Assembly: GCF_020687805.1 (NCBI RefSeq)
Contig: NZ_JAJEWQ010000001.1
Coordinates: 478,973-542,972, forward strand
From: Planctobacterium marinum
GTDB lineage: Bacteria; Pseudomonadota; Gammaproteobacteria; Enterobacterales; Alteromonadaceae
Length of the DNA stretch: 64,000 nt
Reading direction: 5' to 3'
Position 1 is the stretch's first letter, and each line of letters begins with the position of its first letter. The notes below the pieces were generated by a model, which worked only from the letters and a program-made list of their open reading frames with translations, searched no databases and was not told where the DNA came from. Below, in pieces: positions 1-7,615 of this stretch. Position numbers and translations under genes: made by a program.

Positions 1-1
1 A

Positions 2-226
2 AAAGACTCTGGTGTTTCAGTACCCGACGACATTGCAGTAGCGGGTTTTGACAACATTCCCCTCGCCCCTTTTACCAACCCCCCGCTGACCACTGTCAGA
101 CAAAACACCAAACTTGCCGGTGAGTTGCTGGTAGATGCGTTGGTGAATCAAATTGAAGGTAAACCCTGCAACAGCCATCTCATTGATGCTGAAATCATCG
201 TGCGCCAGAGTTGCGGCGAAAAATAA
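2..226 (+). CDS. LacI-family transcriptional regulator, C-terminal end (partial)
   Basis: This is the last 74 codons of a gene that begins outside the window. The residues read as the end of the sugar-binding domain of a LacI/GalR repressor: the VPDDIAVAGFDN strand, then PPLTTVRQ and a closing INxxI-like segment ending IIVRQSCGEK. Members of this family bind a sugar and release a palindromic operator. The gene lies just before a sugar transporter and a GH97 glycosidase on the other strand, and a LacI-type palindrome sits upstream of the glycosidase (4057-4072). Control of that pair by this repressor is therefore my inference. The DNA-binding domain is not visible here, so the ligand and operator cannot be read. 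Confidence 0.9.
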   Translation, partial: KDSGVSVPDDIAVAGFDNIPLAPFTNPPLTTVRQNTKLAGELLVDALVNQIEGKPCNSHLIDAEIIVRQSCGEK

Positions 227-240
227 GAAGATACAATCAA

Positions 241-274
241 ACTACGGCAGCATCGTGACTGCCGTAGTCTTTTA
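241..274 (+). terminator. Rho-independent terminator after the LacI-type gene
   Basis: A 10-bp perfect stem (ACTACGGCAG at 241-250 with CTGCCGTAGT at 259-268) has an 8-base loop and is followed by CTTTT. It lies between two convergent genes and probably ends the regulator transcript. The stem may also stop the opposite transporter transcript. Confidence 0.85.
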
Positions 275-277
275 GCG

Positions 278-1804
278 TCAAGCTTCCCGCACCCGCAACG
301 TTAACAGACCGGCTATCGCCATACTTACTCCGGCAATCAATAATGCATAGATGGGTTCACCACCGAAAATTCGGGTGATCATAAAGCCTAAAATGCTGGC
401 AGCAACCAATTGTGGCAAGGTAATAAAGAAGTTAAAGATCCCCATAAATATACCCATTTTATTTTGTGGCAATGAGTTTGCCAGCAAGGTATAGGGGATC
501 GACAATATCGACGCCCAGGCAAAGCCAATTCCTATCATGGAGTAAATCAGATAGTCGGGGTTATCGATAAACATAAAAGAGATGAAGCCAATTGCGCCAA
601 GGTTCAGGTTGATTAGGTGAGTAACTCGTAAATTAGTGAACCTGACCAGGAGCGGAATTACCACTGCAGCCAGCGCTGCAAAGGCAAATTGACCACCAAA
701 TAACACCCCTACCCAGTTGGCTCCATCGTTATAAGCTGTTGAGGCGGTATCACTGGTATTAAAATGGTGAGAAGTCACTGCGGCAGTAGTATAGATCCAC
801 ATTGCAAACAAAGGGAACCAACTAAAGAACTGTACCCACGCCAGTTGTTTCATGGTGTCAGGCATATTAAACAAATCATCCATCATGGTTTTAAAGCCAT
901 TTTCAGTGCTGCCTTTTTTGGTCAACATCCCGGCAATAAGTTGCAGAACACCAAAAGAAGCCACTACCCCGGCCAGAATAAACAATTGTTTGTCCAGCGA
1001 CGCCTTAAAAATCTGAATCACTGCCGTCATAATAATCCCGGCAAAAAGCCAGGCAAGACCACCCTGGGTATAGGCCAGCGCGGAGCGACTGACATGCGGT
1101 TTAATTTGTACTGCGTGCTCTATACCGCGTTTTTCTTCTTCTTCCGCCTCAGCCGCAGCAAATTCATCCAGTTCCTGCGGGCTGTACTCTTTGGTAGACC
1201 AGATAGTCCAGGCCACAGCAAGAAAGAAGGCCAACGCACCAAAATAAAATGAAAACTTAACCGAGTCCGGCACTACACCTGGCTCGGCAGTGTTGCTGAC
1301 GTCCAGCCAGTTAGCCAAAATCCAGGGCATGGCCGATGCTATTGTACCGCCGATACCAATGAAAAAACTTTGCATGGAAAAACCGGTAGCCCGCTGATGC
1401 TTCGGCAACATATCACCAACAAATGCTCTGAAAGGCTCCATAGAAACATTGATGGCCGCATCCATGATCCACAACATACCGGCAGCCATCCACAGGTAAG
1501 GTGAGTTAGGCATGATGAGCAGTGCCAGGCTGGCAGAAATCGCCCCTATCAGGAAAAAGGGGCGACGCCGACCAAAGCGATTCCAGGTATTGTCACTCAT
1601 GTGACCGATAATCGGCTGGACCACCAAACCGGTAATCGGTGCCGCAATCCATAAAATAGCGAGGCTATTGTAGTCAGCCCCCAGGGTCTCAAATATCCGG
1701 CTGACGTTGGCATTTTGCAAAGCAAAGCCCATTTGAATCCCCAGAAATCCAAAACACATATTAAATATCTGGAAAAAGTTAAGTTCCGGCTTAGCTTTGT
1801 TCAT
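278..1804 (-). CDS. MFS sugar transporter (SLC45/GPH-like, probably maltose or maltodextrin)
   Basis: A 508-aa inner-membrane protein with about 12 hydrophobic segments. The loop motif RFGRRRPFFLIG (about residues 76-87) and the PIIGHMSDNTWNRFGRRR region match the sucrose/maltose transporter branch of the major facilitator superfamily found beside GH97 or GH13 enzymes in Alteromonadales. It probably imports a disaccharide or short glucan with a cation. An acidic run EEEEKR near residue 220 lies in the central cytoplasmic loop. The ATG has a good upstream site, AGGGAAAGG. It lies 98 bp downstream of the GH97 gene on the same strand and is probably co-transcribed with it. The substrate is inferred from context, not from residues. 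Confidence 0.85.
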   Translation of the reverse strand: MNKAKPELNFFQIFNMCFGFLGIQMGFALQNANVSRIFETLGADYNSLAILWIAAPITGLVVQPIIGHMSDNTWNRFGRRRPFFLIGAISASLALLIMPNSPYLWMAAGMLWIMDAAINVSMEPFRAFVGDMLPKHQRATGFSMQSFFIGIGGTIASAMPWILANWLDVSNTAEPGVVPDSVKFSFYFGALAFFLAVAWTIWSTKEYSPQELDEFAAAEAEEEEKRGIEHAVQIKPHVSRSALAYTQGGLAWLFAGIIMTAVIQIFKASLDKQLFILAGVVASFGVLQLIAGMLTKKGSTENGFKTMMDDLFNMPDTMKQLAWVQFFSWFPLFAMWIYTTAAVTSHHFNTSDTASTAYNDGANWVGVLFGGQFAFAALAAVVIPLLVRFTNLRVTHLINLNLGAIGFISFMFIDNPDYLIYSMIGIGFAWASILSIPYTLLANSLPQNKMGIFMGIFNFFITLPQLVAASILGFMITRIFGGEPIYALLIAGVSMAIAGLLTLRVREA

Positions 1805-1857
1805 GCCTTTCCCTTTCGTTTCATTCTGTTTTAGTTATTTGATTAAAAGTAACACAC

Positions 1858-1888
1858 CCCTCTGAATTTGCATTGCTAAAACAGAGGG
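1858..1888 (-). other. Intercistronic hairpin between GH97 gene and transporter gene
   Basis: CCCTCTG at 1858-1864 pairs with CAGAGGG at 1882-1888 over a 17-base loop. It lies between two same-strand genes. It could be an RNA-processing or attenuation element, or simply protect the upstream message. There is no long T run, so I do not call it a terminator. Confidence 0.4.
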
Positions 1889-1902
1889 ATTTAGCAGGTG
1901 AT

Positions 1903-3954
1903 TTATTTCTGAGCCTTAAACCTGATTGCCACACCTCCACTTTTCGCCATGCGTAATGTTAACTTTTGTCCTGCTCTGACTGGTTTGCGATAAATTTCCA
2001 TCTCATAAGGATTGTTTAACCAGTCAGCCCTGGCACCATCCTGGTAGACCTGCATTTCGTATAAGCGATTCTTGTCCAGAAAATCGGTGCTGATCTCCAC
2101 GACACGGGCATTTTCATCGGTCAGGCCACCTAAGTACCAGTCTTCAGCGCCTCGTTCCTTACGGGCAAACACCACGTAGTCGCCCACCTCACCGGCCAAC
2201 GCCATACTATGCGACCAATCTGTGGGCACATCCAGAATAAACCGGAAGGCAGGCATATTGCTTTCATAGTGCCTTGGTAAATCGGCCGCCATTTGAATAG
2301 GACTGTACAACACAACATACAGAGCTAATTGCTTTGCCAGTGTAGTCTGCACCCGGTTTTCAGCATGCAAACCATAGGGTGCAAGATTAAAGATACCAGG
2401 GGTAAAATCCATCGGTCCAGATAACATTCGGGTGTATGGTAATACCGCAGTATGTTCGGGTGGATTAGGTGGCGATCCCCAGGCGTTAAATTCCTGGCCT
2501 CGCGCTCCCTCTCTGGAAATCCAGTTGGGGTAAGTTCGACGCAGTCCGGTATCTTTAATTGGCTCATGAGTATTGATGCTGATTTTGCGTTTAGCAGCTT
2601 CTAAAATTGAGTGAAGATATTCGTTTGCCATAAACTGACCGTCGTGCCATTCGTGTCGCACAACACCATTGTCGTCCACGCGTTTTATGTCACCACCATC
2701 TGCCACATACCCCGTCTTGATTTGTCGAACGCCCATTTTTTCATACAAATCGTAAGCGTCTTGTATTTGATTGCGGTAATTACTGACACTGCCAGAGGTT
2801 TCGTGATGCCCGACTAACCTGACACCTTTTTGCTGTGCATATTGCGCCAGCGCCGGTAAGTCAAAATCGGGATATGGCTGTGTAAAACTGAACACATCCC
2901 CATTGTGAAACCAACTGCCGTCCCATCCTTCATTCCAGCCCTCGACTAACACCCCATCGAAATTGTATTTCGCAGCAAAGTCGATATAGCGTTTGGTTTC
3001 TTCGGTTGTCGCACCGTGTTTATCGCCCGATCCCCAGGTTTTTTCGTTGACGTGCATTGCCCACCAAATCCCAACATATTTGCCCGGTTCAACCCAGGAT
3101 ACATCCCCTAACTTATTGGGCTCATTGAGGTTTAAGATTAGGTCGGAGTTTAATAATCCGGTGGCATCATCTGCCACCTGGATGGTTCGCCATGAGGATT
3201 TAAAGGGCGCACTGGTTTTAACCTTAATACCGTCATACCAGGGTGTCAGGTCGGTTTTTAAGGTGGTGCCGCGTCGGCGGTCTAACGTAAATGCCGCATA
3301 GTCCACCAGAGCTGCTTCGTGAATGGCCACATGAGTTCCCGCCGGCGTTTTTAGCGTAAAGGGGGTGTGAACTCTGTCAATCTCACTGAGTTGTGTTGTT
3401 TCGTAGATATACTCATACCGGTTCCAGCCTCTTGCCGGAATCCACCAGGTGGTCGCATCAGTTGCAAAAGCAAATTCAGTTTCTTCATCAACGATTTCTA
3501 CCTGCGCAATATTTTTATGTGGTGAGACTTCATAGCGAAATCCAATCCCATCATCAAATACCCGAAAGCGCACAATAAATTCATAACCTTGTGGATTTTC
3601 AAACTCTATGGCTAATTCATTGTAATGGGATCTGATGTACTGCTTTTCGCCCCAGGGTTGCTCCCAGGTGTCGTTTTGTGTTTCTGTCCAGGACGCCGAT
3701 ATTTTAAAATCAGGACCAAATTCCGGTAAGGTTTTAAAGTTCAAACCCAATCTGGAAGCATTCAGAATGGTTTCCTGACCAAAATGAACACTGTATTGGG
3801 GGTTGTCATTATCGTCTGTAACGGTCACCGCCAATCGTTTATCCGGTGAACTCACCGTCAATGTTTCAGCATAGGCACTGATCGTTGATAAACCGGTTAG
3901 GGCAATGGAGACTGCAGACAGAGTAAATAAACGCGATGATCTGGTGTTGAACAT
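1903..3954 (-). CDS. Glycoside hydrolase family 97 (SusB-like alpha-glucosidase)
   Basis: A 683-aa exported enzyme. The N-terminus is a Sec signal peptide with cleavage expected after AYA (about residue 29). It is followed by the GH97 N-terminal beta-sandwich, the (beta/alpha)8 barrel (about 280-560) and a C-terminal beta domain. The family's inverting enzymes use three glutamates. Matching motifs here are HHET (E385), THEP (E464) and RGQE (E488); the 24-residue spacing of the last two equals that of E508/E532 in SusB as I recall it. This supports the inverting alpha-glucosidase type rather than the retaining alpha-galactosidase type. It probably frees glucose from maltodextrins in the periplasm. 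The start has AGGAA upstream. A LacI-type palindrome lies about 100 bp before it. Confidence 0.92.
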   Translation of the reverse strand: MFNTRSSRLFTLSAVSIALTGLSTISAYAETLTVSSPDKRLAVTVTDDNDNPQYSVHFGQETILNASRLGLNFKTLPEFGPDFKISASWTETQNDTWEQPWGEKQYIRSHYNELAIEFENPQGYEFIVRFRVFDDGIGFRYEVSPHKNIAQVEIVDEETEFAFATDATTWWIPARGWNRYEYIYETTQLSEIDRVHTPFTLKTPAGTHVAIHEAALVDYAAFTLDRRRGTTLKTDLTPWYDGIKVKTSAPFKSSWRTIQVADDATGLLNSDLILNLNEPNKLGDVSWVEPGKYVGIWWAMHVNEKTWGSGDKHGATTEETKRYIDFAAKYNFDGVLVEGWNEGWDGSWFHNGDVFSFTQPYPDFDLPALAQYAQQKGVRLVGHHETSGSVSNYRNQIQDAYDLYEKMGVRQIKTGYVADGGDIKRVDDNGVVRHEWHDGQFMANEYLHSILEAAKRKISINTHEPIKDTGLRRTYPNWISREGARGQEFNAWGSPPNPPEHTAVLPYTRMLSGPMDFTPGIFNLAPYGLHAENRVQTTLAKQLALYVVLYSPIQMAADLPRHYESNMPAFRFILDVPTDWSHSMALAGEVGDYVVFARKERGAEDWYLGGLTDENARVVEISTDFLDKNRLYEMQVYQDGARADWLNNPYEMEIYRKPVRAGQKLTLRMAKSGGVAIRFKAQK

Positions 3955-4056
3955 ATCTATTCCTGGTTTCTGATCCTGATTCAGGTTCCACTTCGCGGAA
4001 CAATGAATTAACCTTAATTTAACAGGATTCTAAACAGCTATTCAGGGTTTAACCAC

Positions 4057-4072
4057 TTACATACGTATGCAA
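4057..4072. promoter_or_regulatory. LacI-type operator between GH97 and binding-protein genes
   Basis: The sequence TTACATACGTATGCAA is a near-perfect palindrome (one mismatched pair) with the central CG typical of LacI-family operators. It stands between two divergent genes, 103 bp before the GH97 ATG and 98 bp before the binding-protein ATG. The LacI-type gene at the left edge of the window is the obvious candidate regulator. Confidence 0.65.
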
Positions 4073-4117
4073 ACTTTCCATATTTGGCGAAGACACTACG
4101 AAAAAGCAGCAATCCTG

Positions 4118-4145
4118 TTGCGGCAACGGAGAAATTCACTAGAAT
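4118..4145 (+). promoter_or_regulatory. Possible sigma-70 promoter for the binding-protein/kinase genes
   Basis: TTGCGG (4118-4123) and TAGAAT (4140-4145) are 16 bp apart and lie 25 bp before the ATG at 4170. The match to consensus is moderate. The palindrome at 4057-4072 lies about 45 bp upstream of the -35 element. Confidence 0.4.
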
Positions 4146-4169
4146 AAAAAATAATCATGCAGAATCAAT

Positions 4170-5396
4170 ATGTTGTTTTATTCAATGGCGGTTAAATTGG
4201 GACAAAATTTATCGCAAAATGTGCGTTCAACTGGCAAGCGAATGTTACCCGCCATAATATTCCTGATCTTGCCCTTTTTTGCTCAACCGGAACCCCAGGT
4301 AATCAGCATCGCATCCAGCCTGGATGACTATGACATCAGTACCTATCTCGATGAATTTAAACAACAATCCGGGATAGATTATGAGTTTGTCGCGTTGGAT
4401 ACAGCGGATCTAAAAATGGAATTAATCATCCGCGCTGACACCAAAACATTGCCCGATGCGGTGCTGGTACCGGGAGATTTATTGGGGCTGGAAATGGTTA
4501 ATTTCAGCGAAATCCCACAAAGCTGACTCAGTCCCGCCCTGTCCAGTAAAAGCTTACTACATAGCCGTGTTAAAAATCGGTTAATGGGTATCCCGTTTAT
4601 CGCCGGCAATCACTTGCTTTTGTATTACAACAAACGTCTGGTATCTGAACCGGCATTAAACTGGCAACAATTAAGTGCTCAAAAAAACACAATACCGACA
4701 GGGGCTGATCTGATTGCCTGGAGTTACAATGAAATGTATTGGTTTATTCCGTTTCTGGGGGCATTTGAGGCACTCCCTTATGAAAACGGAAACGTCAATT
4801 TAAACGCTCAGGGTACTGCTACCGCTCTGGATTTTTATCGGGGCCTTGCGACATCCGGCATAGTGGCACCGGAATGTCATTATCAATGCAGTTTCGATAA
4901 ATTCGTTGCCGGTGAGGTCGCTTACATGATCAACGGCAGTTGGGCGCTAAACGGATTTACCAAAGCGCTGGGCAATGATCTGGGTATTGCGCAATTGCCG
5001 CAAATCCAGGGAAAGGTTATGAAGCCCTACTCTTCAGTTTTTGCTCTGGCCTTTCCGGGCAATTCCGCAAGTTCAGAAAAACAGGACGCACTAAAGCAGT
5101 TAGCGATGTTTTTACAATCTGACCAGATTCAACGCCGAATCTGGGATGAGTACCAGTTTTTACCCGCCAACAGCAGTATTCAGAAGCAAATTCAGTTGCA
5201 GAGTAACGACAACATCAGCCAGTTTATTATGCAACTGGACAATGCCAGCCCATTGCCCACCGATCCGGAAATGTCGATTATCTGGGAAGCGTTGGTTATG
5301 GGCTTTAATCGTCATCAGGGTGGTGCATTAAATGCCAGCCAGGCTTCGGAATATATGCAATACGTAGCAGAAAAAACGCGGCGAGAATTATATTGA
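4170..5396 (+). pseudogene. MalE-like extracellular solute-binding protein, interrupted by one in-frame TGA
   Basis: One continuous frame runs from ATG 4170 to TGA 5394-5396 and is broken only by TGA at 4524-4526 (codon 119). Both halves read as one family-1 sugar-binding protein: a signal peptide around KRMLPAIIFLILPFFAQ, then GIPFIAGNHLLLYYNKRL after the stop, and AYMINGSWAL near the middle, all typical of maltose/maltodextrin binding proteins. No frameshift is needed to join them. No ABC permease or ATPase is nearby; instead the next gene is a hybrid kinase starting inside this gene's stop codon. I infer a periplasmic sensor partner. The TGA may be a nonsense mutation (a Trp or other codon lost), a sequence error, or a read-through site (it is followed by C). 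The fragment after the stop has no good ribosome site. Confidence 0.75.
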
Positions 5397-7585
5397 AGCA
5401 TCAAAAGCCCTCGATTCACAAAATGCTGCTGTTTTCAGTAACGACAATTATCGCCGTTCCGCTGCTGATTTCCTATGGTTACTTCTTACGGGATTCCTAC
5501 CAGTCGGGAATGGAAAAAGCCCAGTTTTCGGTGCAAAAGGAACTGGACCGTGAAGCCTATGAATTACGTAGCGCTTTATTTCAACTGCAATATCAGGTTG
5601 CCTCATTCACCCGAAATAAAGCCATTGGGGAGCTGGCGGTAAATATATTGTTTGCCCAATTTGCGCAAAAGCAAATGCAACGGTTAGTTGAAGATAATTC
5701 TTTTGTTCGTGCTGCGTTTATCACCGATGGCTCCCCATTTATTATCGATGGCTATCCCAACAGCACTTACAGAATAAATGCCTCAGGGATTAAGGAGATA
5801 ACCCAGGACATCATGGATAATGGTCAGGAGATGGAATTGCCCTTGCTGTTAACTGTCAGCAATGAGCTGCTGGGTGAGCCAGATTCTGCTGCTAATCACA
5901 CCCGGTTGTTCTTTGTCATGCCATTAAAAAAAGAAACCGGATCAATAGTTAACCCCTATCGAGTCACATCGGCGTTTTTCGTGGAAATCGATCTCAATAC
6001 CGCAGAAGCATTATTTGATTCGCCAAACACACAGTCCACCTTGTATTTTGGTTCAACGGTGGTATTGCAGCACGGCGCGCTTCCTGCTGGAAAACTGGTC
6101 AGTGCCGGTCAGACTATTTTTGGCAGTAATCTGGATTTTCATAAAGGCAGTGAACTGACCCTACAAATCTCGTTATCGCAGCAGTCCTTTTTGCAGCGGT
6201 TTCAGGAAAATGTATTTTATACCTTGCTGTTTACCATACTGGTCATCGCTATCTCTGTGGCTTTGATAATGCGCCTGTCTAATCGGGTAAAATATCCGCT
6301 GGTGGAGCTTACCCGTACCGCGAATAAGTTTGACCAGGGCGATTATCAACCCTATTTGAAAGATCAGGAGTTTGTCGAATTTGAACAGGCGATCAATGCC
6401 ATGAACAGCATGGCTGCCACAATAAGCCGACAAATCAGCAGCCTGAAAGAAGCCAAGCTCACCGCCGAGAAGTCAGAACAAATCAAAACGCAATTTTTGG
6501 CCAATATGAGTCATGAGATCAGAACGCCCATGAATGGCGTTTTAGGATTGCTGGAAATTTTAGACAACAAGGTCAGCGACAAAGAACACAAACAGTTGGT
6601 ACAGCGCATCACTGAATCAGCTAAGACCTTACTGACAATTGTCAATGACATACTGGACCTCTCGAAACTGGAAGCCGGAAAGCTACAAATAGAATCAATA
6701 CACTTCAATGTAAAGCAACTCCTGCTCAATGTCGTCAGAACCTTTAACCACACAGCCAAAAGTAAAGATATAAAGCTGACCTTGCGCAGTAAGGATATCA
6801 GCCAGGACTGGTGGCAGGCTGACCCCACGCGAATCACCCAGATTCTCAACAATCTGGTATCCAATGCCCTGAAATTCACCGAACAGGGCTCTGTGAGTAT
6901 TGCCGTAGAAGAGCTGAACCAAAACGACAACCTGTTTTTGCGATTTATTATTACGGATACCGGTATCGGGCTGAGCGACGAGCAGCGTTTGCGGCTGTTT
7001 AACAAGTTTGAACAGGCCGATAACTCCACTACTCGCAAATATGGCGGCACGGGCCTGGGACTGTCGATATGTAAATCGTTAGTGGAAATGATGCAGGGTG
7101 AAGTATCAGTGCAAAGCACACCAGGCCAGGGCAGCGAATTTAGCTTCACGGTGCAGGTGGAAAAAGGCGAAGCTCAACTGGCGGAAACAGAAGCAGCAGA
7201 TGCCCCGGACTTTAGCAGCTTCAACGTACTGGTGGCCGAAGATAACCCCATCAACAAAGATATTTTGCGCTACCTGTTGAGCGAAACCGGCATCAACGCG
7301 GTATTCGTCGACAATGGAGAGAAAGCCGTCGACGCAGCTAAGCAATTAAGCCCTGATGTGATTTTAATGGACGTGCAAATGCCCGTCATGAGTGGCCGGG
7401 ACGCCGTCATCGCCATCAGAAACGCAGGCCTGACTATGCCCATCATTATGCAAACAGCCAACGTAATGACCGAAGAGGTGAATTCTTATATCCAGGCCGG
7501 TGCTCAGGCTCATGTCGGTAAGCCAATCGATAAGCGAACCCTGTATAAAACCCTGTCCCAGTATTTACGGACGCCCCAAAATTAA
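5393..7585 (+). CDS. Hybrid sensor histidine kinase with periplasmic sensor domain and receiver
   Basis: A 730-aa inner-membrane kinase. TM1 (about 11-30) and TM2 (about 275-298) bracket a roughly 245-residue periplasmic domain of Cache-like size. A HAMP-like linker follows, then the H box ANMSHEIRTPMNG (phospho-acceptor H374), HATPase_c with N, G1 (DTGIGL) and G2 (GGTGLGL) boxes, and a receiver with acidic pocket AEDN and acceptor D660 in MDVQMP. There is no output domain, so another regulator must act downstream. The start is TTG at 5393, sharing bases with the upstream TGA stop (TTGA), which implies translational coupling to the binding-protein gene. LuxP/LuxQ and ChvE/VirA are known cases of a sugar-type binding protein feeding a hybrid kinase; the same arrangement is inferred here. 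The ligand is unknown. Confidence 0.9.
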   Translation: MKHQKPSIHKMLLFSVTTIIAVPLLISYGYFLRDSYQSGMEKAQFSVQKELDREAYELRSALFQLQYQVASFTRNKAIGELAVNILFAQFAQKQMQRLVEDNSFVRAAFITDGSPFIIDGYPNSTYRINASGIKEITQDIMDNGQEMELPLLLTVSNELLGEPDSAANHTRLFFVMPLKKETGSIVNPYRVTSAFFVEIDLNTAEALFDSPNTQSTLYFGSTVVLQHGALPAGKLVSAGQTIFGSNLDFHKGSELTLQISLSQQSFLQRFQENVFYTLLFTILVIAISVALIMRLSNRVKYPLVELTRTANKFDQGDYQPYLKDQEFVEFEQAINAMNSMAATISRQISSLKEAKLTAEKSEQIKTQFLANMSHEIRTPMNGVLGLLEILDNKVSDKEHKQLVQRITESAKTLLTIVNDILDLSKLEAGKLQIESIHFNVKQLLLNVVRTFNHTAKSKDIKLTLRSKDISQDWWQADPTRITQILNNLVSNALKFTEQGSVSIAVEELNQNDNLFLRFIITDTGIGLSDEQRLRLFNKFEQADNSTTRKYGGTGLGLSICKSLVEMMQGEVSVQSTPGQGSEFSFTVQVEKGEAQLAETEAADAPDFSSFNVLVAEDNPINKDILRYLLSETGINAVFVDNGEKAVDAAKQLSPDVILMDVQMPVMSGRDAVIAIRNAGLTMPIIMQTANVMTEEVNSYIQAGAQAHVGKPIDKRTLYKTLSQYLRTPQN

Positions 7586-7615
7586 CAGATACCGGTCAGC
7601 GCCGTTTCAACACCA

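Noticed and set aside
6511-7149. A 212-aa open frame on the minus strand inside the hybrid kinase gene
   Set aside because: It is a shadow of a well-conserved kinase core, rich in Ser/Leu/Arg with no family features and no ribosome site.
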